From Ralstonia thomasii (GTDB lineage: Bacteria; Pseudomonadota; Gammaproteobacteria; Burkholderiales; Burkholderiaceae): a stretch of DNA of 64,000 nucleotides. The DNA is taken from the NCBI RefSeq assembly GCF_958405895.1, contig NZ_CATZAR010000015.1; one strand, written 5' to 3'. Shown here in pieces: positions 16,909-24,768 of the stretch; position 1 is the stretch's first letter, and every line of letters starts with the position of its first letter. The notes beneath the pieces were generated by a model. That model worked only from the letters and a program-made list of their open reading frames with translations, searched no databases and was not told where the DNA came from. A program made the translations under genes and the position numbers.

Positions 16909-17088
16909 TCAGGCAGTTCCGTCCCGCGACACTGCGTCGCGTGCAGGGGTATCGGGGTCCAGCAGAATCGATTCAGCAGGCGCTCTCAGATCGTCGTACT
17001 GCCCTGAGCCGACGGCCCACCAAAGCGCACCGACGATCGCCACGACGAGCATCAGCGACAACGGAATCAGCAGGAACAGGGTTTCCAT
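16909..17088 (-). CDS. ccoS: cbb3 oxidase maturation protein CcoS
   Basis: 59-residue single-helix membrane protein (METLFLLIPLSLMLVVAIVGALWW region is hydrophobic) with the CcoS signature GQYDDL and a C-terminal D-rich tail (ILLDPDTP). CcoS is needed for cofactor insertion into the oxidase. The ATG at 17088 is chosen because AGGAGG lies seven bases upstream; a longer frame reaching 17301 is shadow. It starts ten bases after the ccoI stop. Confidence 0.9.
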   Translation of the reverse strand: METLFLLIPLSLMLVVAIVGALWWAVGSGQYDDLRAPAESILLDPDTPARDAVSRDGTA

Positions 17089-17098
17089 GGCAGTCCTC

Positions 17099-19642
17099 CT
17101 AGACCGCGCGCGACAGGCGCCACGCATTGAGCGCCACCAGCAGCGATGACACCGACATGCCGATGCCAGCGGCCAGCGGCGAGAGCCACCCGAGCGTGGC
17201 CATCGGAATGCTGATCGCGTTGTAGGCAAAGGCCCAGCCGAGGTTCTGGCGCACCACGCGCAACGTGCGGCGGCCAATCGACACGGCCTCGCTGATGGCA
17301 ATCAGGCGCGGTTCGGTCAGGATGGCATCGGCACCGGCCTGAGCCAACGGCGCACCTGATCCAATGGCGATGGAGACCTGCGCCTGTGCGAGCAACGGCG
17401 CATCGTTGATGCCGTCGCCGACGGCCAGCACGCGGGCGCCGTCTGCCTGCAGCTTATGCACGTAGGCGCGCTTGTCTTCGGGGCTGGACCCGCCCACGGC
17501 GTGGTCGATGCCCAGGCGGTTGGCCCACCAGTGCACGGTTTCAGGCGCATCGCCGGAAACGAGATGCAAGCGCAATCCTTGTGCACGCAACGCGCCCAGG
17601 CATGCAGGCGCGTCGGCGCGTGGCGTATCGGCCAGCGTGAAGCGCGCGAGCGGTTGGCCATCGCGGCCGAGCCAGACCGACGTGCATGCGGCCGCCGGCG
17701 GCACCTCCTCCATTGGTGCTTCCCCACCGTAACGGATGGTGGCAACCGGCTGGTTTGCGTAGTGCATGGCCGCAAACGACTGCGTGCCCAGACGCATCAA
17801 GCGGTTCTCCGCCATGGCATACACGCCCTGCCCCGGCACGTTTGTCACGCGCCCCAACCTGGGCAGCGGCATTGCATTCGAGGTGCCGGCGCGTAACGAC
17901 TGGGCGATCGGATGGTTCTCGGATTGCTCCATCGCGCATGCCAATGCAAGACAGTGCTCGGCATCCACATCGGCGAAGGTCTCGATGCTCAGCAAGCGCA
18001 AACGCCCCTCGGTGAGCGTTCCGGTCTTGTCGAGCAGCACATCCGTCACGGCTGCCAGGCTCTCGATGGCGTGGCCCCGCGTGACCAGCACACCCCGCCG
18101 TGCCAGCGCACCGCTGGCCGCCGCCAGCGCAGACGGCGTGGCGAGCGACAGCGCGCATGGGCAGCTCACCACAAGCACCGCCACAGTGACCGCAAACACG
18201 CGTGTCGGATCGATCCACCACCACGCGATCGCGGTGAGCAGCGCCCAGCCGAGCAGCACTGCCACAAAGCGCCCGGCGACACGATCGGCGAGTTCAGCCA
18301 TGCGGGGCTTGTCGGTCAAGGCGCGTTCAAGCAGATCGACGATGGCGGCAAGGCGCGTCTGGGTGCCCACGCGGTTCACACGCACGCGAATGGCGCTGAC
18401 CACGTTGTAGCTGCCTGCCAGCGCGGTCGCGCCCACGTCGCGCGGACGCGGCACGCTTTCACCCGAGAGAAGCGATTCGTCGATCTCGGTGGTGCCGTGT
18501 TCAATGGTTCCGTCTGCAGGCAGGACCTCACCGGCGCGCACTTCCACGCAGTCGCCTTGCTGCAAGGTAGCAACAGGGATCGTTTCGAGGGCGCCGCTTA
18601 CGGCGTTGAAGCGCCGGCAGGTAGCCGGCAACTGACGGACCAATGCCTCGGCGCCCGAAGCTGCGCTCTGCCGCGCACGCAGTTCGAGATAACGCGCGGC
18701 CAACAGGAAAGCGACGAACATCGTCACCGAATCGAAATACGTTTCGCCATGGCCGCGCAACGTGGCGAATACGCTGGCAATGAAGGCGGCACCGATCCCC
18801 AGCGCCACGGGCGCGTCCATGCCGACGTGCGCGTGCCTCACTTGCCGCCACGCGTTGATGAAAATGGGCCGCGCAGAAATCAACACCACCGGCACCGTCA
18901 GCACCAAGCTGGCCCACTGCATCAGGCGGGTCTGGTTCACGGGGATGTCGCCGCCATGCAGGTACACCGGCCACGCGTACATCATGACTTGCATCATGCC
19001 CAGCATTGCCAATCCCAAGCGGATCAGCAGGCTGCGGCGTTCGCGCGCCTCGGCAGTGCGGCGGGCGGATGGCTGGTCCGGCCACGCTTCATATCCGACG
19101 TCGGCAATGGCGGCAAACACCGCGGACAACCGCATCACCCCTGCATCTCCGACGATGCGTGCACGTTCCGTGGCGTAATTGACGGTGACCTCGCGCACCC
19201 CTGTCACTCGCGAAAGCGCGCGCTCGATCAGCCAGACGCATGCGGCGCAACGCATGCCGCTGATGGCGAGGGAAAGTTCTTCCGCACCGTCAGCGCGTGT
19301 GCGCACGAAGCGCTCACGCATGACCGGCAGATCGTAGGTCGCCCAAACCGCTTCGGCTTCTGTGCGGCGGTCCCCTTCGATGGGCTTGGCGAAGGCGATC
19401 GGGCCGTCATAGACGTGGCCCATGCCCGCGGCGTGCAGCGTTTGCGCGACAGCCTGGCAGCCGGCACAGCAAAATTCCCGGGACTTGCCGCCGATGTCGG
19501 CATGGAGAGCGGTGGCGCCCTCCAGAGGCGAGGCGCAGTGATAGCAGGTGATGTGCGACGCGCCTGCCCTGCTCGGGCCAATAGGCGAGCCTTTGCCGTC
19601 AACCGGCGCGGTTGGATGGATGGGGGCGAATGTCGACGTCAT
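17099..19642 (-). CDS. ccoI: Copper-translocating P-type ATPase CcoI/FixI
   Basis: P1B-type ATPase exporting copper for assembly of the cbb3 CuB site. The 847 residues begin with a Cys-rich segment (CYHC near 33-36, CCAGC near 60), then a heavy-metal-associated domain with GMRCAAC (about 130-136), eight predicted transmembrane helices, the transport motif SCPCAL (about 494), the phosphorylation site DKTGT (about 535) and GDGINDAP (about 741). Start: ATG at 19642; no other start lies before the Cys motif and there is no Shine-Dalgarno. It is first of the ccoI-ccoS pair, behind its own FNR box. Confidence 0.95.
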   Translation of the reverse strand: MTSTFAPIHPTAPVDGKGSPIGPSRAGASHITCYHCASPLEGATALHADIGGKSREFCCAGCQAVAQTLHAAGMGHVYDGPIAFAKPIEGDRRTEAEAVWATYDLPVMRERFVRTRADGAEELSLAISGMRCAACVWLIERALSRVTGVREVTVNYATERARIVGDAGVMRLSAVFAAIADVGYEAWPDQPSARRTAEARERRSLLIRLGLAMLGMMQVMMYAWPVYLHGGDIPVNQTRLMQWASLVLTVPVVLISARPIFINAWRQVRHAHVGMDAPVALGIGAAFIASVFATLRGHGETYFDSVTMFVAFLLAARYLELRARQSAASGAEALVRQLPATCRRFNAVSGALETIPVATLQQGDCVEVRAGEVLPADGTIEHGTTEIDESLLSGESVPRPRDVGATALAGSYNVVSAIRVRVNRVGTQTRLAAIVDLLERALTDKPRMAELADRVAGRFVAVLLGWALLTAIAWWWIDPTRVFAVTVAVLVVSCPCALSLATPSALAAASGALARRGVLVTRGHAIESLAAVTDVLLDKTGTLTEGRLRLLSIETFADVDAEHCLALACAMEQSENHPIAQSLRAGTSNAMPLPRLGRVTNVPGQGVYAMAENRLMRLGTQSFAAMHYANQPVATIRYGGEAPMEEVPPAAACTSVWLGRDGQPLARFTLADTPRADAPACLGALRAQGLRLHLVSGDAPETVHWWANRLGIDHAVGGSSPEDKRAYVHKLQADGARVLAVGDGINDAPLLAQAQVSIAIGSGAPLAQAGADAILTEPRLIAISEAVSIGRRTLRVVRQNLGWAFAYNAISIPMATLGWLSPLAAGIGMSVSSLLVALNAWRLSRAV

Positions 19643-19652
19643 TATGAGGACG

Positions 19653-19694
19653 ATGCTAGCCAGCTTCCCCCGGCACGCCCTTGATGCGCATCAA
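19653..19694 (-). promoter_or_regulatory. FNR-activated promoter of ccoI-ccoS
   Basis: TTGAT-GCGC-ATCAA (19694-19681) is a perfect FNR box. It is followed after exactly 22 bases by TAGCAT (19658-19653), placing the box centre at -41.5 as at ccoN. The predicted start near 19646 is only about four bases before the ccoI ATG, so the message may be nearly leaderless. Confidence 0.75.
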
Positions 19695-19754
19695 GCACGG
19701 CGCAATAACAATCAGCGGAAAATGCGATTCTCAAGGCACTCCAACCACCCTACC

Positions 19755-19784
19755 TTCCCATAAAAAAATATCGCCGCCTATAGT
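19755..19784 (+). promoter_or_regulatory. Candidate promoter of the ComB-like gene
   Basis: TTCCCA (19755-19760) and TATAGT (19779-19784) are 18 bases apart. The -10 matches 5 of 6 and the -35 matches 4 of 6 consensus bases. The ribosome-binding site AGGAGGG follows shortly before the start at 19819. Confidence 0.35.
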
Positions 19785-19818
19785 GGATAGCTGAACCAGG
19801 CAAACAGGAGGGCGCGAC

Positions 19819-20661
19819 ATGGCAACCGAATTCAGCCTGTACAACATCCACTGTGAATGGGGCGAGCACGGAGCATCCGCGCTGGCGCCACATTGCGACG
19901 CCGTCATCGTCGTGGACGTGCTGTCCTTCTGCACCTGTGTGGACGTGGCCGTGGCGCGCGGGGCACGGATCTATCCGTACCCATGGCGCGACGCCAGCGC
20001 TGAAACCTTCGCGCGCCGCGCAGGTGCCATGCTGGCGGGCTACAACCGAAGCCAGGCGGGCTATACGCTCTCGCCAGCGTCGCTGCGTGAATTGCCAATG
20101 GGCAGCAGCCTCGTCCTGCCCTCGCCTAATGGGGCAACGCTGGCACTCGCCACCGGATCGACGCCGACGTTTGCTGGCTGCCTGCGCAACGCGCGTGCGG
20201 TAGCTGAAGCGGCCTCGCGGCTGGGCCGACGCGTGGCCGTGGTGGCATCAGGAGAGCGCTGGGCCGACGGCAGCCTGCGCCCAGCCCTGGAAGACTGGCT
20301 GGCCGCCGGTGCGATCGTGCACCACCTGTCGGAAACGGTGGCGGGGTTCCTGCCGCAAGCGCTGTCGCCGGAAGCGCTCGCGGCCCGCGCGATCTATCGC
20401 GAGGCGTCGCAGACCGGCATGATGAAAGCGTGGCTGCTTGATTCGGTATCGGGCCGCGAGCTGTGCGAACGCGGCTTTACCGAAGACGTGACCATGGCCT
20501 CGCAAACCGATGTGAGCAACGTCGCCCCCATGCTGGTGGAAGGCGCGTTCCGCAACGTCAATCGCAAGACCGAACGCCTGCCGCAGGACTTCTTTGGCGC
20601 AAACCTGCGGCCCGCGCAGGCACCGCCGTCGCACCGCAACCCGCCACCGACGTCACACTAG
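19819..20661 (+). CDS. ComB-like (2-phosphosulfolactate phosphatase family) protein
   Basis: 280-residue protein of the ComB family, whose archetype removes phosphate from 2-phosphosulfolactate in coenzyme M synthesis. Family blocks seen are VIVVDVLSFCTCV (about 29-41), LPSPNGATLAL (about 100-109), VAVVASGERWADGSLRPALEDWLAAGAI, and a late DVSNVAPML. No other coenzyme M gene is near, so the real substrate is unknown; a sulfonate or small phosphoester phosphatase is inference. The ATG has a strong AGGAGGG upstream. The 20 or so residues at the C-terminus are Pro-rich. It is divergent from ccoI. Confidence 0.8.
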   Translation: MATEFSLYNIHCEWGEHGASALAPHCDAVIVVDVLSFCTCVDVAVARGARIYPYPWRDASAETFARRAGAMLAGYNRSQAGYTLSPASLRELPMGSSLVLPSPNGATLALATGSTPTFAGCLRNARAVAEAASRLGRRVAVVASGERWADGSLRPALEDWLAAGAIVHHLSETVAGFLPQALSPEALAARAIYREASQTGMMKAWLLDSVSGRELCERGFTEDVTMASQTDVSNVAPMLVEGAFRNVNRKTERLPQDFFGANLRPAQAPPSHRNPPPTSH

Positions 20662-20681
20662 GCACTCGGCACTGAGCGCAA

Positions 20682-21779
20682 TCACGTCAGTGACGTGTCC
20701 ACTTCGCGGCGAGGTGCCTCGAGGTATTCGCGCGACTGCATCTCGACGATGCGCGACACGGTGCGTTGGAATTCGTTGGCCATCTGGCCTTCGGTGTACA
20801 GCTCGTCTGCCGGCACCTCGGCCGACATCAGCAGCTTGACCTTGTGGTCGTAGAACACGTCGATCAGCCACGTGAAGCGGCGCGCTTCGGATGCCATGCG
20901 CGGCGTCATCTTCGGTACATCGGCCAAGATGACGGTATGAAAGCGCGACGCGATTTCCAGGTAATCGTTCTGTGAGCGCGGTCCCCCGCACAGCGTGGCG
21001 AAGTCGAACCACACCACACCGCCGGCCTTACGGGCTGCCCGAATCTCACGATGCTCGATGCGCAGCACCGGCGACTCGTCCGACACTCCGGCCACCGCCG
21101 TAAACGCATCGCGCAACGCCGAGTTGGCCTTGGCGCCCAATGGCGTGTAGTACGCCTGCACCTGCTCCATCGCCCGCTTGCGGTAGTCGACGCCTGCGTC
21201 GACGTTGAGGACGTCGAGCTTCTCCTGCAGCAGCGCAATGGCCGGCAGCACGCGGTCGCGATGCAGGCCGTCCGGATACAGCAAGTCGGGCCGATAGTTG
21301 GACGTCATCACAAACTGCACGCCGTTGGCAAACAGCTGATCCAGCAAGCGATGCAGGATCATTGCGTCGGCAACGTCGCTGACGTGGAATTCGTCAAAGC
21401 AGATCAGGCGGTAGCGCTTGGCGATGCGGCGGGCCAGTTCGTCCAGCGGATCGGCGCGACCGCGCAGCTCTTCCAGTTGGCGATGCACTTCGCGCATGAA
21501 CTCGTGAAAGTGCAGTCGCGTCTTGCGCACCAACGGCACGCAGCTATAGAACGCATCCATCAAGAACGACTTGCCGCGCCCCACCCCGCCCCACATGTAG
21601 ACGCCACGGGGCAAATCGGGCCGCACGAGCATCTTGCGCAGCGCATTCGAACGACGGGCCTTGTAGGCAACCCATTCGTCGTAACACCGCTGCAGGCGGT
21701 CGACGGCGCGTTGCTGCGCTTCGTCGGGCCGATAGCCGCGCGCCTTCAGTTCCTGTAGGTAGGTTTCCTGGACATTCAT
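20682..21779 (-). CDS. zapE: AFG1/ZapE-family ATPase
   Basis: AFG1-like P-loop ATPase; in E. coli ZapE associates with the Z-ring and with growth at low oxygen. The 365-residue protein has Walker A GGVGRGKSFLMD (about 62-75), FHEFMREVH, Walker B LICFDEFHVSD, the sensor MTSNYRPDLLYPDGL and the late FTWLIDVFYD. The start at 21779 (MNVQETY) fits the family; a longer frame reaching 21848 adds 23 residues without similarity. It is convergent with the ComB-like gene and lies about 100 bases after lpd. Confidence 0.9.
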   Translation of the reverse strand: MNVQETYLQELKARGYRPDEAQQRAVDRLQRCYDEWVAYKARRSNALRKMLVRPDLPRGVYMWGGVGRGKSFLMDAFYSCVPLVRKTRLHFHEFMREVHRQLEELRGRADPLDELARRIAKRYRLICFDEFHVSDVADAMILHRLLDQLFANGVQFVMTSNYRPDLLYPDGLHRDRVLPAIALLQEKLDVLNVDAGVDYRKRAMEQVQAYYTPLGAKANSALRDAFTAVAGVSDESPVLRIEHREIRAARKAGGVVWFDFATLCGGPRSQNDYLEIASRFHTVILADVPKMTPRMASEARRFTWLIDVFYDHKVKLLMSAEVPADELYTEGQMANEFQRTVSRIVEMQSREYLEAPRREVDTSLT

Positions 21780-21879
21780 CTGCTTGATCTTCTTGGGGCC
21801 CGTTTGCGCGCCCAAATGGACCGATGCCCGGCAATCTTGTGGATTCACCGGGCATCGTGCTTGCCTTGCGGCTTGCGAT

Positions 21880-23316
21880 TTACATATTGAGCTGACGCTT
21901 GTCGACAGCCAGCGCAGCTTCGCGCATCACTTCCGACATCGACGGGTGCGGATGGCAGATACGGCCGATGTCTTCGGCCGCAGCCTTGAACTCCATCGCT
22001 ACCACGGCTTCGGCAACCAGGTCCGAGGCGTTGGCTGCGACGATGTGCACGCCCAGGATTTCATCGGTCTTCGCATCGGCGATGACCTTCACGAAACCGT
22101 CGGATGCGCCCATGCCCAGCGCACGGCCGTTGGCCAGGAACGGGAACTGGCCGGCCTTGGTCTCACGGCCTTCGGCCTTGAGCTGCTGCTCCGTCTTGCC
22201 CACCCATGCAATTTCCGGGTACGTGTAGATGACCCACGGAATGCAGTTGTAGTCGATGTGCGGTTTTTGGCCGACGATGCGCTCGGCCACAGCCACGCCT
22301 TCGTCTTCTGCCTTGTGCGCCAGCATCGGGCCACGCACCACGTCGCCGATCGCCCACAGGTTCGGCAGCTTGGTCGCGCAGTGGTCGTCCACTTCGATAA
22401 AGCCACGCTGATCCGCCGCCAGGCCGATCGCTTCCAGGCCCAGGTTGTCGGTGTTCGGCACGCGGCCGATCGACACGATCAGCTTGTCGCACTCCAGCAC
22501 TTGCGCAGCGCCGGCAGCGTCGGTGTAGTTGACCTTCACGCCCTTGGCCGACGATTCGATCTCGCCAACCTTCACGCCGACGTTGATCTTCAGGCCCTGC
22601 TTGGTCAGCAGCTTGTTGGCTTCCTTGGCGACGGATTCGTCCGCCGCACCGAGGAAGCTCGGCAGCGCTTCGAGAATCGTCACTTCGGCACCCAGACGGC
22701 GCCACACCGAGCCTAGTTCCAGGCCGATCACGCCAGCGCCGATCACGCCCAGCTTCTTCGGCACTTCGCCAAATTTCAGTGCGCCTTCGTTGTCGGCAAT
22801 GGTCACGTTGTCGACCTTCACGCCCGGCAGATGGCGAGCCTTCGAGCCCGTGGCGATGATCACGTGCTTGGCGGTCACGACTTCCGTGCCGGCCTTGCCT
22901 GCGATTTCGACCTGATAGCCGGCGTCAGTCTTGCCGACGAACTTGCCATGGCCCTTGAGCAGCGTCACCTTGTTCTTGCGGAACAGGAACTCGATACCCT
23001 TCGTCATCTTGCCGACGATGTCGTCCTTGCGCTTGAGCATCTTGGCCACGTCGACCTTGACGCCATCCACCGTGATGCCGTGATCGGCCAGGTGGTGATT
23101 CACGTTCTCGAACTCTTCCGACGAGGCCAGCAGCGCCTTCGAAGGAATGCAGCCGACGTTCAGGCAGGTGCCACCCAGGCGCGGCTCGCCCTTCGGATCG
23201 TCGTAGGGGTTGTCTTCGCAGCAGGCCACGTTCAGGCCCAGCTGGCCAGCGCGGATGGCGGCGATGTAACCGCCGGGGCCGGCGCCGATCACCAGCACGT
23301 CAAATTCTTTGCTCAT
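21880..23316 (-). CDS. lpd: Dihydrolipoyl dehydrogenase (E3)
   Basis: FAD enzyme reoxidising the lipoyl groups of 2-oxoglutarate dehydrogenase with NAD+. The 478 residues have the FAD motif VIGAGPGGYIAAIRA (9-23), the redox disulfide GGTCLNVGCIPSK (C51/C56), the NAD motif GVIGAGVIGLELGSVW, and the dimer-interface HPHPSMSE with the catalytic His-Glu pair near 457/462. There is no N-terminal lipoyl domain, as expected for the E3 of the odh operon. It lies 67 bases after odhB with a stable hairpin between. Confidence 0.96.
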   Translation of the reverse strand: MSKEFDVLVIGAGPGGYIAAIRAGQLGLNVACCEDNPYDDPKGEPRLGGTCLNVGCIPSKALLASSEEFENVNHHLADHGITVDGVKVDVAKMLKRKDDIVGKMTKGIEFLFRKNKVTLLKGHGKFVGKTDAGYQVEIAGKAGTEVVTAKHVIIATGSKARHLPGVKVDNVTIADNEGALKFGEVPKKLGVIGAGVIGLELGSVWRRLGAEVTILEALPSFLGAADESVAKEANKLLTKQGLKINVGVKVGEIESSAKGVKVNYTDAAGAAQVLECDKLIVSIGRVPNTDNLGLEAIGLAADQRGFIEVDDHCATKLPNLWAIGDVVRGPMLAHKAEDEGVAVAERIVGQKPHIDYNCIPWVIYTYPEIAWVGKTEQQLKAEGRETKAGQFPFLANGRALGMGASDGFVKVIADAKTDEILGVHIVAANASDLVAEAVVAMEFKAAAEDIGRICHPHPSMSEVMREAALAVDKRQLNM

Positions 23317-23334
23317 GGAGAAATCCTCGATTCG

Positions 23335-23362
23335 GACGCCGCCGCACAGCGTGGGCGGCGTC
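23335..23362 (-). other. Hairpin between odhB and lpd
   Basis: GACGCCGCC (23335-23343) and GGCGGCGTC (23354-23362) form a perfect nine-base-pair, all but AT-free stem with a ten-base loop in the 67-base gap. No U-run follows, so it is more likely an RNA-stability or processing element than a terminator. Confidence 0.6.
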
Positions 23363-23383
23363 TCGTGTCATCAACGCGGTCGA

Positions 23384-24634
23384 TTAGAGATCCAGCAGCA
23401 GGCGGGCCGGGTCTTCCAGCGCTTCCTTCATCGCCACCAGACCCAGAACGGCTTCGCGGCCGTCGATGATGCGGTGGTCGTAGGACATGGCCAGGTAGTT
23501 CATCGGGCGAACCACGACCTGGCCGTTCTCCACTACGGCGCGATCCTTGGTGGCGTGCACGCCCAGGATGGCCGATTGCGGCGGGTTGATGATCGGGGTC
23601 GACAGCATCGAGCCGAACGTGCCGCCGTTCGAGATCGAGAACGTACCGCCGGTCAGGTCGTCCAGCGTCAGCTTGCCGTCCTTGGCCTTCTGGCCGAATT
23701 CAGCAATCTTCTTCTCGATATCGGCCAGGCTCATCTGGTCGGCATTGCGCAGGATGGGCACCACCAGGCCGCGCGGCGAGCCAACAGCGATACCGATGTC
23801 GAAGTAGCCGTGGTAGACGATGTCGTTGCCGTCAACCGATGCGTTGATCACGGGGTACTTCTTCAGCGCGTGGACAGCCGCCTTCACGAAGAACGACATG
23901 AAGCCCAGCTTCACGCCGTGAGTCTTCTCGAACTGGTCCTTGAACTTGGCGCGCAAGTCCATCACCGGCTTCATGTTGACTTCGTTGAAGGTGGTGAGGA
24001 TGGCGTTGGTCGATTGCGACTGCACCAGGCGCTCGGCAATACGGGCGCGCAGGCGGCTCATCGGCACGCGCTCTTCCGGACGGTCGCCCAGGGCGGCGAA
24101 GTCCACCGGTGCAGCCACTTGCTGCAGCGCCGGACGTGCAGCCTGCGGAGCGGCAGCAGCAGCCGGCTTGGCGCCACCGGCTACGGCACCCAGCACGTCG
24201 CCCTTGGTGATGCGGCCATCGCGGCCCGTGCCGGCCACCTGGCCAGCCGACAGGTTGTTCTCAGCCATCAGCTTGGCAGCCGACGGCATGGCCACGCCAC
24301 CCGTAGCGGCGGCGGCCGGAGCAGCAACCGGTGCCGGTGCAGCGGCTGCGGGAGCCGGAGCAGCAGCAGCCGGAGCGGCGGCGCCTGCCTTGCCTTCGGT
24401 GTCGATCTTGGCCAGCAGCTGCTCCGACGTCACGGTTGCGCCGTCAGCCACCAGCACTTCAGCCAGCACGCCAGCCGACGGGGCCGGCACTTCCAGCACG
24501 ACCTTGTCGGTCTCGACTTCGATCAGGATTTCGTCCTGGGCCACGGCTTCGCCCGGCTTCTTCTTCCAGGAGATCAGCGTGCCTTCTTCAACGGACTCGG
24601 AAAACTGCGGGACCTTGACTTCAACGATAGCCAT
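23384..24634 (-). CDS. odhB: 2-oxoglutarate dehydrogenase E2, dihydrolipoyl succinyltransferase
   Basis: Core of the 2-oxoglutarate dehydrogenase complex, moving the succinyl group to CoA. The 416-residue protein has one lipoyl domain (1-77, lipoyl Lys44 in VETDKVVLEV), an Ala/Pro-rich linker (about 83-115), the E1/E3-binding domain (AMPSAAKLMAENNLS through GRITKGDVLG, about 118-155), a second linker, and the catalytic domain ending in SYDHRIIDGREAV with His387 and Asp391. Middle gene of odhA-odhB-lpd. Confidence 0.96.
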   Translation of the reverse strand: MAIVEVKVPQFSESVEEGTLISWKKKPGEAVAQDEILIEVETDKVVLEVPAPSAGVLAEVLVADGATVTSEQLLAKIDTEGKAGAAAPAAAAPAPAAAAPAPVAAPAAAATGGVAMPSAAKLMAENNLSAGQVAGTGRDGRITKGDVLGAVAGGAKPAAAAAPQAARPALQQVAAPVDFAALGDRPEERVPMSRLRARIAERLVQSQSTNAILTTFNEVNMKPVMDLRAKFKDQFEKTHGVKLGFMSFFVKAAVHALKKYPVINASVDGNDIVYHGYFDIGIAVGSPRGLVVPILRNADQMSLADIEKKIAEFGQKAKDGKLTLDDLTGGTFSISNGGTFGSMLSTPIINPPQSAILGVHATKDRAVVENGQVVVRPMNYLAMSYDHRIIDGREAVLGLVAMKEALEDPARLLLDL

Positions 24635-24727
24635 TTCGGTGCTTCCTTGGATTCATGTGCACGTGCTCCTCTCGTTCGGGAGCCGCGCTAATTCGATAGA
24701 CGGTGGAATTCGGGAGCGAAGATGCGT

Positions 24728-24755
24728 CAAGGCGACAGCCGAAGCTGCCGCCTTG
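24728..24755 (-). other. UUCG-capped hairpin between odhA and odhB
   Basis: On the minus strand CAAGGCG pairs with CGCCTTG (24755-24749 with 24734-24728), and an inner GCAGC/GCTGT stem is closed by a TTCG tetraloop. This gives about twelve pairs in total. It lies just after the odhA stop and has no U-run, so it probably protects or processes the message. Confidence 0.6.
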
Positions 24756-24768
24756 GTGCAGATGTCGC

